Assembly (NCBI RefSeq): GCF_000801105.2
Contig: NC_079517.1
Span: 18,609,579 to 18,673,578, forward strand
DNA: 64,000 bases
Source of the DNA: Raphanus sativus
Lineage: Eukaryota; Streptophyta; Magnoliopsida; Brassicales; Brassicaceae
Direction of reading: 5' to 3'
Positions 35,982 to 48,333 of this stretch are shown piece after piece. The stretch's first letter is position 1. Each line of letters starts with the position of its first letter. A program made the translations under genes and the position numbers. The notes below the pieces were generated by a model that was given only the letters and a program-made list of their open reading frames with translations, was not told where the DNA came from and searched no databases.

Positions 35982-36159
35982 TAACTAAGGCCCTGAAGTG
36001 ATATAAATATTGAGCCTACTTCCAAACAGAATCGGACTCGCCAAAGTTTAAAAAGTAAGGAAATAAAAACAAACTAGATGATGAGTTTTTTAAAATATGT
36101 TGTATTGAAATATTACAATTACAATGCATCTTGTTATCAAGATTTTTTTTTACATTTGA

Positions 36160-36690
36160 TTTGGGGTGGACATTCGGATACCATTTAGTTCAGTTTGGTT
36201 TGGCTCGGTCCAGTTATGTTTCGATTTTTTGTGAGTTTGATCCGGTTCGGATCTGCGGGTTTGGTTTGGATTTGGACTCAGATAACTCATTTTATTTTTA
36301 AAAAATAAAAGTTGTATATACTTTAAATTTCTCAAAATATAAAAATTATTTATAACATATAAATGTGTATAATGCAAGATAAAATACTTAAACTTAACAT
36401 AAAATTTGGTTAGCTTCAATATTCGGATAAGAAATCAATAGATATTTGAAGTATTGGTATTTTGAATATCATTTAACTATTTTAATCATGTATTTTTAAC
36501 TATTTGTAAATATTTTCAAGTATTTTGGACAACTTAATAATATTTTTTATATTTTTATATTCTTTTAGATATTAAATTCTAAAAATAATTAATATATTTA
36601 AGTATATAAATCTGGTTTCGATATATTCGATATCCAAAATATTTCGTTTTGGATCAGGTTCCGTTCTAAAAATATCATCTTAATAACATC
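36160..36690. repeat. GGTTCGG/CCGAACC-type dispersed repeat
   Basis: Motif-rich flanks (GGTTTGG, GGATCAGGTTCCG) around an AT-rich core. Same type as 2340-2990 and 44270-44830. Noncoding. Confidence 0.45.
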
Positions 36691-36960
36691 TTACAATTTT
36701 TGGTAGTTTATAGACGTTTTAAAAAATTCAAAATATAACATATATGAAAAATCTATTTTTTAAATATGTTTAAGTGATTTTTTTATAATATTAATTAAAA
36801 TAAAATATAGAGGATACAAATTTTTTTATCAAATATTTTTGATTTGTAATCATTAATTATCATATATACGTTAATCATATTAGGTAATTTCGTAGCTTTT
36901 ATTTAAGGAAATAAACTTACGTAGCTTTTATTTAAGGAAAGAATTTAAGACTACTAATTA
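36690..36960. repeat. Copy of the dispersed repeat at 1290-1620
   Basis: Shares a long diverged stretch with the left part of the repeat at 1290-2150, including the GGTAATT..GTAG..TTTTATTTAA block. A 23-bp direct repeat containing CGTAGCTTTTATTTAAGGAA occurs twice near 36890-36940. Confidence 0.5.
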
Positions 36961-37104
36961 ATATGATAATTAGTTTAATAAAAAGTATAATATATATGTA
37001 TATAGACCAACATATTTTTCTAAGGATTTCTGAGAATAATCCTAGTGATGACAAGTGGCTATAAAACATGTTGTAATGTTCCAGGATTAATATATAGGGG
37101 ATAT

Positions 37105-37175
37105 TAACCAGCCGGGCATTGGGACCGGATTTGCAGCGTGGCAAAGGAACTATTCTCCCACTAGACCATTGAAGC
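37105..37175 (-). pseudogene. tRNA-Gly(GCC) pseudogene
   Basis: The 71-base minus-strand stretch keeps TGGTCTAGTGGGAGAATAG (D-arm region of plant tRNA-Gly), TTGCCAC at the anticodon loop (GCC), and a T-arm-like CCGG..CCCGG. The acceptor stem no longer pairs (GCTTCAA against CTGGTTA) and box B is changed (GGTCCCAATGC where GGTTCGATTCC is normal), so it is not expected to be functional. Confidence 0.7.
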
Positions 37176-37279
37176 GTATTGGTTTTATACATTTCACAAA
37201 TTTTATAGATCATAGCTTACGTAGCTGTTACAGATCATTTTTTACCGGTGGACTTGAGGTTCATTTTCCCTAAATATTT

Positions 37280-39066
37280 AGGACTGTTTGTTTTACAATC
37301 TAGATCAGTCATCTGATGAAGATGAGAGTATTATTTGTTTAGAACTAAAAGTATAAATTGTCAAGCTAGGCTTAATGATTTAAATTGAATCATTTGAATG
37401 GAGATGGTTTTTTCAAAATTGATAATATTTATTATACCTTTAATATAATTGAGAAATTATAAATTTAAACCTAATATCATTTTATCACTCACAGAAAAAT
37501 GACAAAAATCACAAAACGTATTTGCCACCAAAATCACAAAAAAAGAAGAAGAATTTTCTTACCAAAACTACAAAACAATAAAATCGTATTTTTTTTACCA
37601 AAACCGAAAATCTCGTTTTTTGCAAAAAAAAAATATGTTTTTCTTGCCAAAACGAAAAATCACATTTTCTACCAAAACTGAAAATTTCAGTTTTACACTT
37701 AAACCAAAAATCATATTTTTTCGCTAAAACTAAAAAATCACGTTTTCCGCAAAAACTAAAATCCGTTATTTTGAAAAACCGAAAAATCTTTTTTTTTCTC
37801 GCCAAAATCGAAAATCTATTTTTTCGCCAAAACAAAACATCTCGTTTTTCCACCAAAACCGAAAATCTTATTTTTAACGAAAACTGAAATTTTTCGCTTT
37901 TCTGTAAAAACTAAAAAAACTTCTTTTCAACCGAAATTGCATTTTCCCGCCAAAACCGAAAATCTTGTTTTTACGCAAAAACCAAAAAAATCTCGCTTTC
38001 CCGGAGACACCAAAAAGCTATGTTTTGATGCCAAAACTGGAATATCACGTTTTACCGCAAAAAACTATAAAATCTCATTTCTCGTCAAAACTGGAAATTT
38101 GTTTTACCGCCAAAATCAAAAATTTCATTTTCCCACCAAAAGCGAAAAATCGCAATTTCCTGCCAAAACCGAAGATCACATTTTCCGCTAAAAACAAAAA
38201 TCATGTTTTCCCACCAAAACTAAAAAAGATCTCCTTTTCTCATCAAAAATCTTGTTTTCCACCAAGAAAATCGAAAATCTCCTTTTCCACCAAAACCAAA
38301 AAAATCTTGTTTTCCCGCCAAAACCCAAAAATTCATATTTCCCCAGAAAATAGAAAATGTGTTTTCTACTAAAACTGAAAATTTAATTTTTACCGAAACC
38401 GGAAAATATTGTCCCCCCTCCCCCAAAAAATGAAAATCCCGTTTCTCCGCTAGAATTGAAAATTATGGTTTCCCGGAAAAACCAGAAATCGTGTTTTTCC
38501 GCTCGTAACCAAAAATGCATTTTCTCGCACAAAACCGGAAAATTTCTGTCAAAAACGAAAATGTCACGTGCGTTTTCCACAAAAAAAAATTTGCAAAACA
38601 TTTAGATATATTTATTTGAATATTATAATCAGTTTTTATTAATACTCTTTTTGTTTGAAACTTTATTTTTTTTTTGTTTATTAGAAGTTATTATTGTTGT
38701 ATAATTTTAACATAAATCTAAATGAAAAATTATAAATTTATATGAAATAATAATTTATGAATGTCAAAATGCTAGTTTTAAAATAATTTCAATGTAAATT
38801 TATTAGATTACAAAATAAAATTTAATATATAGTTAAAACTAATATCAAACATATGATTAAATCAAAATAAGAATATTTTAATAATTTGTTTATTATACTC
38901 ATATGGATGGAAATAGAGATAAAGAAAAAAATATAAATCCATTTAGATGTTTCATCATGATGAACTATCTGGATGGACAAACAAACAGTCTCATATAATC
39001 TGGACGGATCATCTAAATGGATCATCTGGATGGAGATGACATATATATGGTGAAACAAACAGCTTC
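37280..39066. mobile_element. TIR element (hAT-like?) carrying an E2F-site array
   Basis: Ends read GGACTGTTTGTTTTAC (left) and, on the other strand at the right, GGAAGCTGTTTGTTTCACC. Subterminal repeats of ATCCATCTAGATGA type lie inside both ends (37300-37350 and 38900-39050). The core is the E2F-type minisatellite at 37500-38590. The right part recurs at 56030-58022. No transposase gene. Superfamily suggested by the termini only; the target duplication is not clear. Confidence 0.5.
37500..38590 (-). repeat. 1.1-kb minisatellite of E2F-like sites
   Basis: About three dozen degenerate units of about 30 bp, each TTTTCCCGCCAAAACCGAAAATC-like in its best form (cut here into core TTCCCGCCAAAA plus a GAAAATC spacer). 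Best cores lie at about 37943 and 38313; most others have lost one or two bases of the CCCGCC core. It is the reverse complement of the array at 1-290. ORFs in it are low-complexity translations of the repeat. Confidence 0.8.
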
Positions 39067-39372
39067 TTAATAATCTGATAGAAATTTTGATATCAAGTTA
39101 TTGCTAATTAAACAATATTAATATTTTGTACCAAGATTATTCATCTACCAAGACAACAGAATATGCAGGCGGATCGACTAGCACGAAGTGTCAGGACACA
39201 ACCGTCTTTTGTTGTTCACATGGATGCAGAGTTACCGGCATGGTTTTCAGAGACCGGATGAGAGTGTGTGTTTTTACGCTGATGACAAAAAAAAACAATA
39301 TTAATATTTTGATGATCCATACATTCGTTTACGTTAACAATACCGTTAAATGTATTCATTAGAAATATATAT

Positions 39373-39967
39373 TCTATTAAAACTGAAGTAAAAAATAAAA
39401 CTTCCTTATTTTAAATTGGTTTCTTACAAATTTTCATTTTTAATTAATTATAATCATTTCATTTATTGTCTTTTCTAATTAATTTGAAAACATTTATTAC
39501 AAAGTATAAATATAAATTACCTATTTAAAATGTTTATTACATCTTCTTTTTTCGATCTTCCTAACTACTTCGTTAATGTTTTTCTTCTATAATAACTCGA
39601 CTTGATTTATTTTACGTGTTAACCATAATAATTTCGCAGGTCTGAATAAAATTGTTTCATTCGTAACAAAAATTCATACCGATTAACAATTTTTTAGTTG
39701 TTTACAAAATCAGTTAGATATAAGGATCCAAATATCTTTTCGGAGTATGAATTTTTTTTGGTTATCTGTCTTTTTTTGTTTGAAAATTAAACTCCATTCA
39801 GATTTAAAAAATTTCGGATGGGATTCGAATTGGATCATGCTAGGTCCGGTTAGATTTGTAAGAATCTAAACTATATAAATAATCTATATATTTAAAAAAT
39901 CATTAAACAATTTATTTTTTAAAAAATATAAATCAAAATCCGTGCGGATGCACGGATTAAACTCTAA
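39373..39967 (+). mobile_element. Short plus-strand Helitron (595 bp)
   Basis: Starts TCTATTAAAACTGAAG at 39373. Near the 3' end a perfect 9-bp stem (AATCCGTGC 39937-39945, loop GGAT, GCACGGATT 39950-39958) is followed five bases later by CTAA (39964-39967) and then T. CTRR plus hairpin is the Helitron 3' signature. The base before the 5' TC is T, not the expected A. Confidence 0.6.
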
Positions 39968-41265
39968 TAATATATTAAGATTTAATTTTAGTACTCATGC
40001 CAAATATACTTGTCGACCGGCTCCGTTTGTACTTAGAATTTGTATAATGATGATGTATTTTGAGGATATCAACCAAATGCTTTTTGGTTATGCCAAAATA
40101 AAAATAAAAATGCTTTTTGATTATATGACATGTGTTTCTTATGATCCATTTCATGTATACTATGTATTTATGTTTTTTTCAGTTCATAACATAAGACCAC
40201 TTAGTGGAAAAAAATTTAGTGGTATTTTGGATTAAATATCATGTGAAGTCCCTGATCGTCATCTCTCTTTCTCAAACATCATTTTCAAACAAGAATGAAA
40301 AAGAAGACCCTAAAGAGCATTTGACTAAGATCGGGAAGAAAACCGGCCTTGTCAATGAAAGAAGAGCATACCATATGGTATCATGCGCTTTCCCAAAATA
40401 AAAAAAAATGAAGCACGATCATCATGTGCTGTTTATTCTTCGCTAGGACAAAATGGTATCGATTCTTGACAAAGACCTTAACAAGACTTTTTTGTGTGAA
40501 AGCATGCATGCACTGCCGACTGCACTATATGTACTTGATTTTCCCTTGACCGAGTAATCTTACTGGTGGTCGGTCCTATCGCTAGAGCATAATCACGTTT
40601 GTTGTATGTGGTGGTGATATAAAGGACTTGAAATTGAGATGGTTGATTTTCGACACCCACAAATTGATTGGTTAGCTGACGATGGCCATTTAAATTCTTG
40701 TGAACCACTCATGATTGATTATGAAGAAGAAAAATAAGAGATGTGGTCATTTGTTTACGAGTAACACTCACCCAAAACGAAGCATTGATTTTTTTTTGAA
40801 CAACGAAGCATTGACTAAATTCACTTATTTGGTTCCACCGTCTTTTGTAGACATTATTTATGAATATATAAAAAGCTTGGTGTAACTGTGTAAGAGTGCA
40901 TCTGACTTTCGACCAAAAAAGAATGTGTATATGACCCTCGACTCAACCGTGATTAAAAGAAGGGTATTGGGAGTTTTTTTTTCTTTCCAGTTGTTCAATT
41001 TTTCTTTTTCTCTTTTTTTGAAAATGAAACATTATACTGTAGTCTCTAAACCTAAATGAGGTCAAACTATAAAATCAAAGAAAATAATTTTAGAAAATTA
41101 TTTTTGTGTATGTTCTCTTGTGCACATAATTTATCCCCGTTTTATTTCAAATTATAATTAAATATATCAACACTAAAATTTACAATATGACTAGTTCAAC
41201 TAGAAATCTCAATAATGAGATATACCAAAAATTATTTGATAAGTTCAAAAAAAAAAAATATTTGA
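39968..41265. other. Intergenic, nothing recognised
   Basis: Short ORFs up to 97 codons (such as 39942-40235) lack recognisable motifs. No gene is supported. Confidence 0.4.
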
Positions 41266-41269
41266 TAAG

Positions 41270-41975
41270 TGTTTTGCTATGTGTTATCACCCCAATAATT
41301 TTGAAAGAGAAATGATTATATGACATACTAACAATGTGACATAACTTGAAGTTAGTTATGACATGGACATTTACATTTAATGTTGATTTATATTCTTGGT
41401 AAGTTTTTTATAATATGGGTAATAAATCATAACATTAATAGAATAATAAAAAAAAATTGTCAACATTGTAAAAAAATATTTTAAATTTTTTAAAATATAA
41501 TTTAATTATATTTTATGATTATGTAACTCTTATTACTAAAAATCTTTTCCAAATTTTATGCAGTTTTTTTAATGTTGTAATTTTCTAATTAATCCCAATA
41601 CTATTAGTTTGTTTTCAATATCTACAAATTTAGAAATATTAGTTGTTTTACTTTTAATAGTTATACACCTAACAAATTTTCTCTTATTTTTATAAAATTA
41701 TATTTAATATATTTTAACCAAAATAAATAGATTAAAAATATTTTCAAGATTATAATTTTAAACATATAAATATATATTATTAAATATAATTTAAATAAAA
41801 ATATTTAAATAAAAATATTTACTTTACCTTAATTTTTACATATAATTAAATTAAAATTTAAAATTAAACATTATAAGAAAATAATATAAAGTAAAAATTT
41901 TAAAAAAAATAAATATAGTGTAATTTTTAAAACTTTTATTTCTGCTCATAGTACAAGAAAATACCTAGTTTATAA
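41270..41975. repeat. Copy of the dispersed repeat at 1740-2150
   Basis: AT-rich block ending TTTTATTTCTGC..CAAGAAAATACCTAGT, matching the end of the repeat at 1290-2150. Noncoding. Confidence 0.45.
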
Positions 41976-42732
41976 TATATAAATGATTGTAAATATATGG
42001 AAAATTAAGAAGAATGGTGTTGTCTCTGGAAAAAAATCAATAGATTTTTGAGATGGAAATATAAAAAAAAATTAAATGAGAAAATGTGTAAATTTATAGT
42101 GAGTTCGAGTTGAAATGAAATTGGTAATAAGCACATATTCCAGGATGGAGTAAAGAAATGAGAGAAGTTTTATATTCTAATGAGAGAAGTTTATAATGGT
42201 GTTTCGTGCATAGCACTCGGGATTCAAGTTGTTCGCATATTTTTTAGAGATCAAATTATAGCGTAGTTGGTTTAAATACAAATATAATGTTTAAAAGAGT
42301 GATCAATTTTGCTACGAGTGAAGAGCATGTTTATAGGCAGATACTTGTATCTTAAGTGGATCTTAATGAGAGAAAGAGAAACGAGAGAAAGAAAATGAGA
42401 CAACCCCTTATCTCTCCACTTCTCCTCTAACCAATGCATGTATGACATTACCACTAAAGTACATGACTTTTTTATTTTAATTAAGCAACAACTTCTTCAT
42501 TTCTTTTAATTTTTAATGTTATTTAATGCTAAGATATGGACTAAGATATACCTATAAACATGCTCTTATGTGAGAAAACCATTTCGTTTATCTTTTAGAA
42601 CTCAAACTCAAAATATAGATAAAATATTTGTTCTTTCGGAGATATCCAATAAACTGGTTCATACACAAGGATGACAAGTATTAATAAAGAAATAGTTCGG
42701 GTTGTGTTAGATATATGTCATTCGAGATATCA

Positions 42733-42940
42733 TTGATGGCCCAGTGGTTTCAACGAGATTCTCACACACGACTGATAGAAGTCGTGAGTTCAATTCTCTG
42801 TCAGCGGGGTGGTACTTAAACCTCTCAAAAAATCATGTCGAAGATAGCCCACGGGTTTCTACAGCGCTAATAGGACTTTCCTGGATGCAGGGCTTTTCAA
42901 GTAGGATCAGTCACTATAAAAAATTTATCCACAATAGTTT
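42733..42940 (+). mobile_element. tRNA-derived SINE-like unit
   Basis: Box A-like TGGCCCAGTGG (42737-42747) and box B-like GTTCAATTC (about 42788-42796) are spaced as in a tRNA promoter. The following sequence does not fold as a tRNA, so this is a SINE head. Its 3' end is not clear and it may be joined to the GC-richer block that follows. Confidence 0.5.
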
Positions 42941-42959
42941 TAGTAGCAAGGTATATCCG

Positions 42960-44035
42960 TTGAAAATCTCTCAAAAAAAGAAGAAAGTTTCTCTCTTGCC
43001 TCTCTCTAAGTCTCTCAACCGTTTTGGCCTCCTTTACCGGCAGCCGCCGCGTCCTTATAGACGGTTGCCGGAGCTTCTCGTGTTTTTAAATCCGCTTCTC
43101 CTCTCCGCCTCCTTTGTTCTCTCTGTTCCCTTTCATTCTTTGGTTAGGGTTGAACTCCTTTGAGGACGGCTCCGATTCCACATCCGGCAGTTCCTGTTAC
43201 AGATCTGAAGCGTTCATGACGGTGAAGTGGGGCTTGAGGACGGTCTTCGCTCCCGTCGTGTTTCTGTCTCCATTTGTTGAGGGATCTCTGTTCGAAGCGT
43301 TTTTCCCCTGTCCACAGTGAGTTCATAGAGTCGGCAGCGCGTGAGTCGTCAAATACCCTCCCTTGGTTTCATCTCCGGCGTAAACTATTGGGAGCTCATG
43401 CATCCCATGCCGGATTAATCGTATTTGTGGCATTTGGCTGTGTGGTGGCGGTTCTTCGGTGGGCGTGGAGCTTGCGGATATGTGGATCTCAAGATTTTCT
43501 TATCCTCTATTTGGATCCTCCGGTGGTCTCCGATGGTAGTGTGTGGTGAGGTTCTGGGGTTAGTCGTCGTCTGACCTGGTTGTGTTTCTCCTTTGGCAGC
43601 GCGTGGTGATTGTCTTCTCCGTTGGTGTCAAGCTCATTCTTGGCGCGCATGGGGTATTGGCTCTATCCAAAGCAGGAGTGTGTTTAGCGATGTGGCGCTC
43701 CTCGTCACTGCAGCTCTGTCCTCTTGTCGTCTATGCGGCGTTTTGACTATGTGTAAGCGGTCCGGAAGCGATGCAAATGATTTTATATTAGTTTGGCTTT
43801 CGTGTCTTCAGATTATTCTCGACGGTCATCGCACCGGAGGAGGTGAGCCATGTCTGTCCCATTGCTCTATATGGGTCGTGGGTTAAACGGGTATAACGGT
43901 CACGGGTTGGTGAAACGGAGGCAGCAATCTCCAAATTTCCCGAAAGAAGGCATCGCCGACTATGGACTCCTCTTCGTGCTGCTGGTGAGGTGATGTTGGT
44001 TTGACTTGCAGATACGAGATGTGATTCTGTAGAAA
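42960..44035 (+). other. GC-rich noncoding block, possibly LINE 5' region
   Basis: About 1.1 kb, clearly richer in G and C than everything around it. It starts with a pyrimidine-rich TCTCTCTTGCC leader and contains many CGG/CCGG motifs. Five overlapping ORFs of 68-139 codons occupy different frames with no protein signature. The look is that of a retroelement 5' untranslated region or a noncoding retroposon. Confidence 0.35.
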
Positions 44036-44269
44036 CATTCTTTAAATTTATTATTGTATGGGTAATAAATTTTAATTATATATTTGATGATGATTTTTTT
44101 TTATAATTTTTGTTTCTCAACTTAAATTACAGAAAATCATAATGAATAGGTTAACGATCTTAAATTTTTATAGGCCAATTACAATTAGTCCAAAGAATTT
44201 TTATTCAGGCGTTTAAAATCAATTTAGGCTGACAAACTATAATTCTTGGTAAACCCGGGAAAAATATCT

Positions 44270-44830
44270 GGATCCGAAGAATTGTTCTCAAAATAAGGAT
44301 CTCAAACCCAATTGGACCCCGGGTAAATATCTGAATAGGTACTGGATTCTTATATCTGAAAAACCGGTCCCAAACCTCCTGACCAGGACCGAAAACCGAA
44401 TGAGTATCCAAACATGTTCGAAATGTTAATATATATTTATAAAATATTCTTTTGTAATTGAACTTATAATTATTTTAATATTTTTACTAAATAAATTAAC
44501 TACAGTAGTTATTTCGGTAATTTGAGTATTTTGGATAAAATATGATGGTTTGGTTATTTTGAGTAATTTGGATACAAAAATTTGAACCGAAGCGGGTACT
44601 TTGGTTAATTTGGGTACAAATATTTGGATCCGTTTTAGATACTTTGGTTGTTTGGTTATTTTCAGGTTCATATGAATCAGAAACCAAACTCATCCAGATC
44701 TGGGAAAACCCGACTCAAATCCGACCTGAAACTTATAAATATTCGAATGAGATCTAATTTCAAAATGCAAAAGATCCGATACTCGAAAAAACTACACGTA
44801 CCCAAACTGGTACCCAAATACCTAAACCTA
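44270..44830. repeat. CCGAA-rich dispersed repeat
   Basis: Shares GACCCCGGGTAAATATC and AACCGGTCCCAAACC with the block at 2365-2500 inside the first Helitron. Ends in repeated ACCCAAA/GATACT motifs. Noncoding. Confidence 0.6.
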
Positions 44831-45857
44831 ATTCTTGGTCCAAATATGTAAAAAAAAAATTATTTTGTATCATTTTCTTTATGGCCGATCATGCGTAACA
44901 TTAAATAATAAATCTGAAATGCGTAAAACTTTTGGGACAAAGCCACCATAATAACAAATTTGTTGTTAATATATTAAGAATATATTTTTGATAAAGAATA
45001 TATTAAGAATATTCTTAAAGCGTAAATATATTTAAAGATATTTGTTGTTAAAAAAGTTTTACACCTTCTCTTAATATATATCCTATACTATCTGCTGAAA
45101 GTATTTTCAAAAAGTAATATATTTCAGGCTTTTTCCTAGTTGTGTTCATAGTTTACAAATCATTATTGTTGAATAAGTTTATATCTTTCGAGATAGAAAG
45201 ATTTGATCCAATATCTATTATTCAGGGATTTATTTCCTTTTTAATTTGAAAATAATAATAGTTAAATATATTGTTTGTTGTACATATTTTTAATGATAAT
45301 AAGAAACCTATAAGTAATAATTAAATAACATATCTTTTAAAGCTCAAGATTTTATTAAACCCAACTATAATAGTGACATTTGTTTGTTTCATTTGTTTCA
45401 AAATTTGTAAATTATTTAGATGAATATCTTTGATAATTATATTGATATAAAGATGGGTTCTGTAATATTTTAAAATAACAAAACCAACACTATTTATTTG
45501 AATTACTTCTCTAAAATATTTTCAAAAAGAAACTAAGACCATTATATTTGAATTTTACCTAGAATTTTATACATTAACAATATATATGTTATGTCTAATA
45601 TTCCAAAAGTAGATGTTAAATATCATTTCAGATTATAGGTAAATAATAGAAAATGACATCTTATACCTACACTACTTTTACATGCTAATCTATTCACTTA
45701 AGGAAAAAGGTATTAATTGTTAGGTAGTTATAATTAATTCCATAAGTTTTAATTAAATTTAAATACAATGATATATGGATGTAACTTTTGTGAAAAACTC
45801 AGGGATAAATACAAAATATACTCATGTTTTAATAGATTAGATATATATAGATGCCAT

Positions 45858-46031
45858 CAGTGGCGAATGTAGAATTATATTTTAGTGGGGGCAGATCCTA
45901 TATAAACTTTAAAATATAGGTAGAAAATGTTATTTACAAAAAAATTAAGATTTAAATATATTTAACAAAATTTCGAATATTTTTTTATGGTGGCACTTGT
46001 CACCTTCTTGAACAAGGTAGATTCACCAGTG
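45858..46031. mobile_element. hAT MITE, 174 bp, with 8-bp target duplication
   Basis: Begins CAGTGGCGAATGTA and ends TAGATTCACCAGTG (reverse complement CACTGGTGAATCTA). It is flanked by perfect GATGCCAT direct repeats (45850-45857 and 46032-46039). An 8-bp duplication and these termini indicate the hAT superfamily. Confidence 0.9.
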
Positions 46032-46039
46032 GATGCCAT

Positions 46040-48240
46040 GTGTCTTTTTTTCCAAGAAAAAAATTTTTACTTTATTGTATAAGATTTATGGTAAAATATG
46101 GACTATTGACCATGTATTTAAATTTCTTTAACTGTTGATTTCTTACCATTTTAAACTAAGTAAACAAATTGAGTTTACGAAGATAATAAACTTAATTATG
46201 AGAAGACAGGATCCACTATGAAATATCCTCCACCAACACTCTTATAACATATTACCGATTCAGATTCAATTTTAAATACCTTGCAGTCTCCATTTAGTTT
46301 AGTTTTGTTGGAATTGCTCATAATTACAGATAATAAGAATCTATCAATGGTGCCATGGTGGTAACACCACTATGTTAAAAGGTAATCCACTTTCCTCGAC
46401 CATAGCCTCAGATTGCTAGTAGTTCATCATATATGATAAGAATTGACTCTTAAACCAAATATTTTCTGTTTTTAATTACTCTTGGATCCTTGTTTAAATA
46501 TTCAAGATTTGAGAATGATGTATTTGGTTTTGGTAGCAAATCCACTAATATTCACAACTTTCTGCTGTCAATGATCACCAATAAGCTAGCCACAACCACT
46601 TAAAAACTCATTAACTAAAACATGAATTGATCTGATTACTTCCTAACCGCATATCTAAATGAGAAACCCCTTTATTTCTAGAAAAGAAGGCTAAATAGAT
46701 CACTCTAGAAGTAGAGGATAATGATCGTATTATGTCATTAATTTTGATAGTGGTTACAGTATTAAGCATAACTGACTCCTCTAATTAACTAACATGTGAT
46801 GATTACTGTTACAGTTTTGACTTATATGATTATGATCAAGTGTGTTTCTTCCTTTTTTTTCCTTGCTCGTGAGTGATTATAGACGTGTAGTATAGTAGTA
46901 GAGTACAATATTGACCGTGTAATATATGGTGGTAGTGGTTAACAACACCATTAATGCATGGATGAGATCATGTGTAATCAAAAATGTTTTACATATTTGA
47001 TGTGGCGGGGCTGACCGCATTATGTTGTTGTCATTGCCGAATTTTGTGTATGATATTAAGAAAATACGAGTGTTCCAAAAAAAAGTAGGTTTAAGCAGAT
47101 TCACTGGTTTAAGCAAAAAAAAAGTAGTTTCACTTGTCGTTGCTGTCATTCGAAGGAGATGTATGAACTTCAGTTTATTATTCCTCGATTAATCAAATAA
47201 AGTTGTTTATTTGACATTAATTTTAAAAGTTCTCCAAGAGTTGTAGATATTAAGGGTCAGATCCTAGAGGGTAATCTTTTGGACCAGAACTTTTGATACT
47301 TTGGAATCATCTGAGTGAGAAGTTTTGTGTAAAGGCATTAACAATGTATTGGTGATATTCACGCGACTCTTAGAAGTCTTTTGTCTTTGGTGGTAAGCCA
47401 AGAGGGAGATATCACTAAGTAGATACAAAGAGAGCATCTTTACACTTGCATGCCTCAAACTCATGAAATATGAAATTTTGTTAATATTCTTGAAAATATT
47501 TGCACAGCCACAAATGCATGCTAATTAAGTTTCCTTTGAACTAGGACTATTAGTTTTTCTATGGTTTCACCTTTTTTCAAACCCTCCTTTCATTTTTTTT
47601 AAACCTTCCTTTTTCTTTGGTTTCACATTTGGTTGGAGTGCAGATTCATTTTTAGCTTTTTAGCTCAAAATTGTTGAATAAGAGGATCATATTTATTCAT
47701 CAGATCTCTCTGATTTAGTAATCTTTGTGATTCATAGAAAGCTTCAATAAATGTGATGTTTCTTATGTCGACATCTCTATTTCATTTTTTTAAATCTATC
47801 TAATTCTAGTTATTTTGAACTTTGGAGTTAGTGGAGTGTTCAACTACATCTGTAGGACTTGTTAGGTCCACAAAGCCACACAGTTTACAATCTGAAAGTG
47901 ACCGATTGGGTAAAAGATGAGCACTACATCGCATCGAGATTTGTTCTTATCTGGGCATAATCTAAACTTCACTATCATTTACTTCTGGTTCTATGTATTA
48001 TTGTATAGACTTTATGCTAACAGCTAAAGCTTTGGTCGTAAAATGGAAAGCTGATTGACATTGATTGTTATATATTTATGTTCATATCGATTAAGTGACC
48101 GGAATAGTAGCTAAGTTCCTACGTGTCTTCTATTTATCAACTTAACGTGTCTTTTTGTGGTAATTTGTCTGAAAGGATCTTCAAGCACTAAACAGGAAGA
48201 GTCAACATAGCGAAATTCTATCTATTATAAAAAGAACCAA
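46040..48240. other. Intergenic, nothing recognised
   Basis: Mostly AT-rich, with several short ORFs lacking motifs. The last 100 bp are the core promoter of the transporter gene (TATTATAAAAAG at about 48222-48233). Confidence 0.4.
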
Positions 48241-48258
48241 CCTTGCTTCTCCACAAAC

Positions 48259-48261
<3 letters not shown>

Positions 48262-48317
<56 letters not shown>
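48262..48317 (+). repeat. (CT)n tract in the transporter leader
   Basis: About 28 CT units, ending 16 bases before the NPF start codon and downstream of a TATA-like box at about 48222. It therefore lies in the 5' untranslated region. Confidence 0.9.
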
Positions 48318-48320
<3 letters not shown>

Positions 48321-48333
48321 GACACACAAAGCT

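Noticed and set aside
37499..38601. Several ORFs of 60-135 codons on both strands
   Set aside because: They are low-complexity Phe/Lys/Asn-rich translations of the minisatellite; both strands are open for the same reason.
42744..43886. A gene in the GC-rich block
   Set aside because: ORFs lie in different overlapping frames, lack protein motifs and show no clear splice pattern that joins them.
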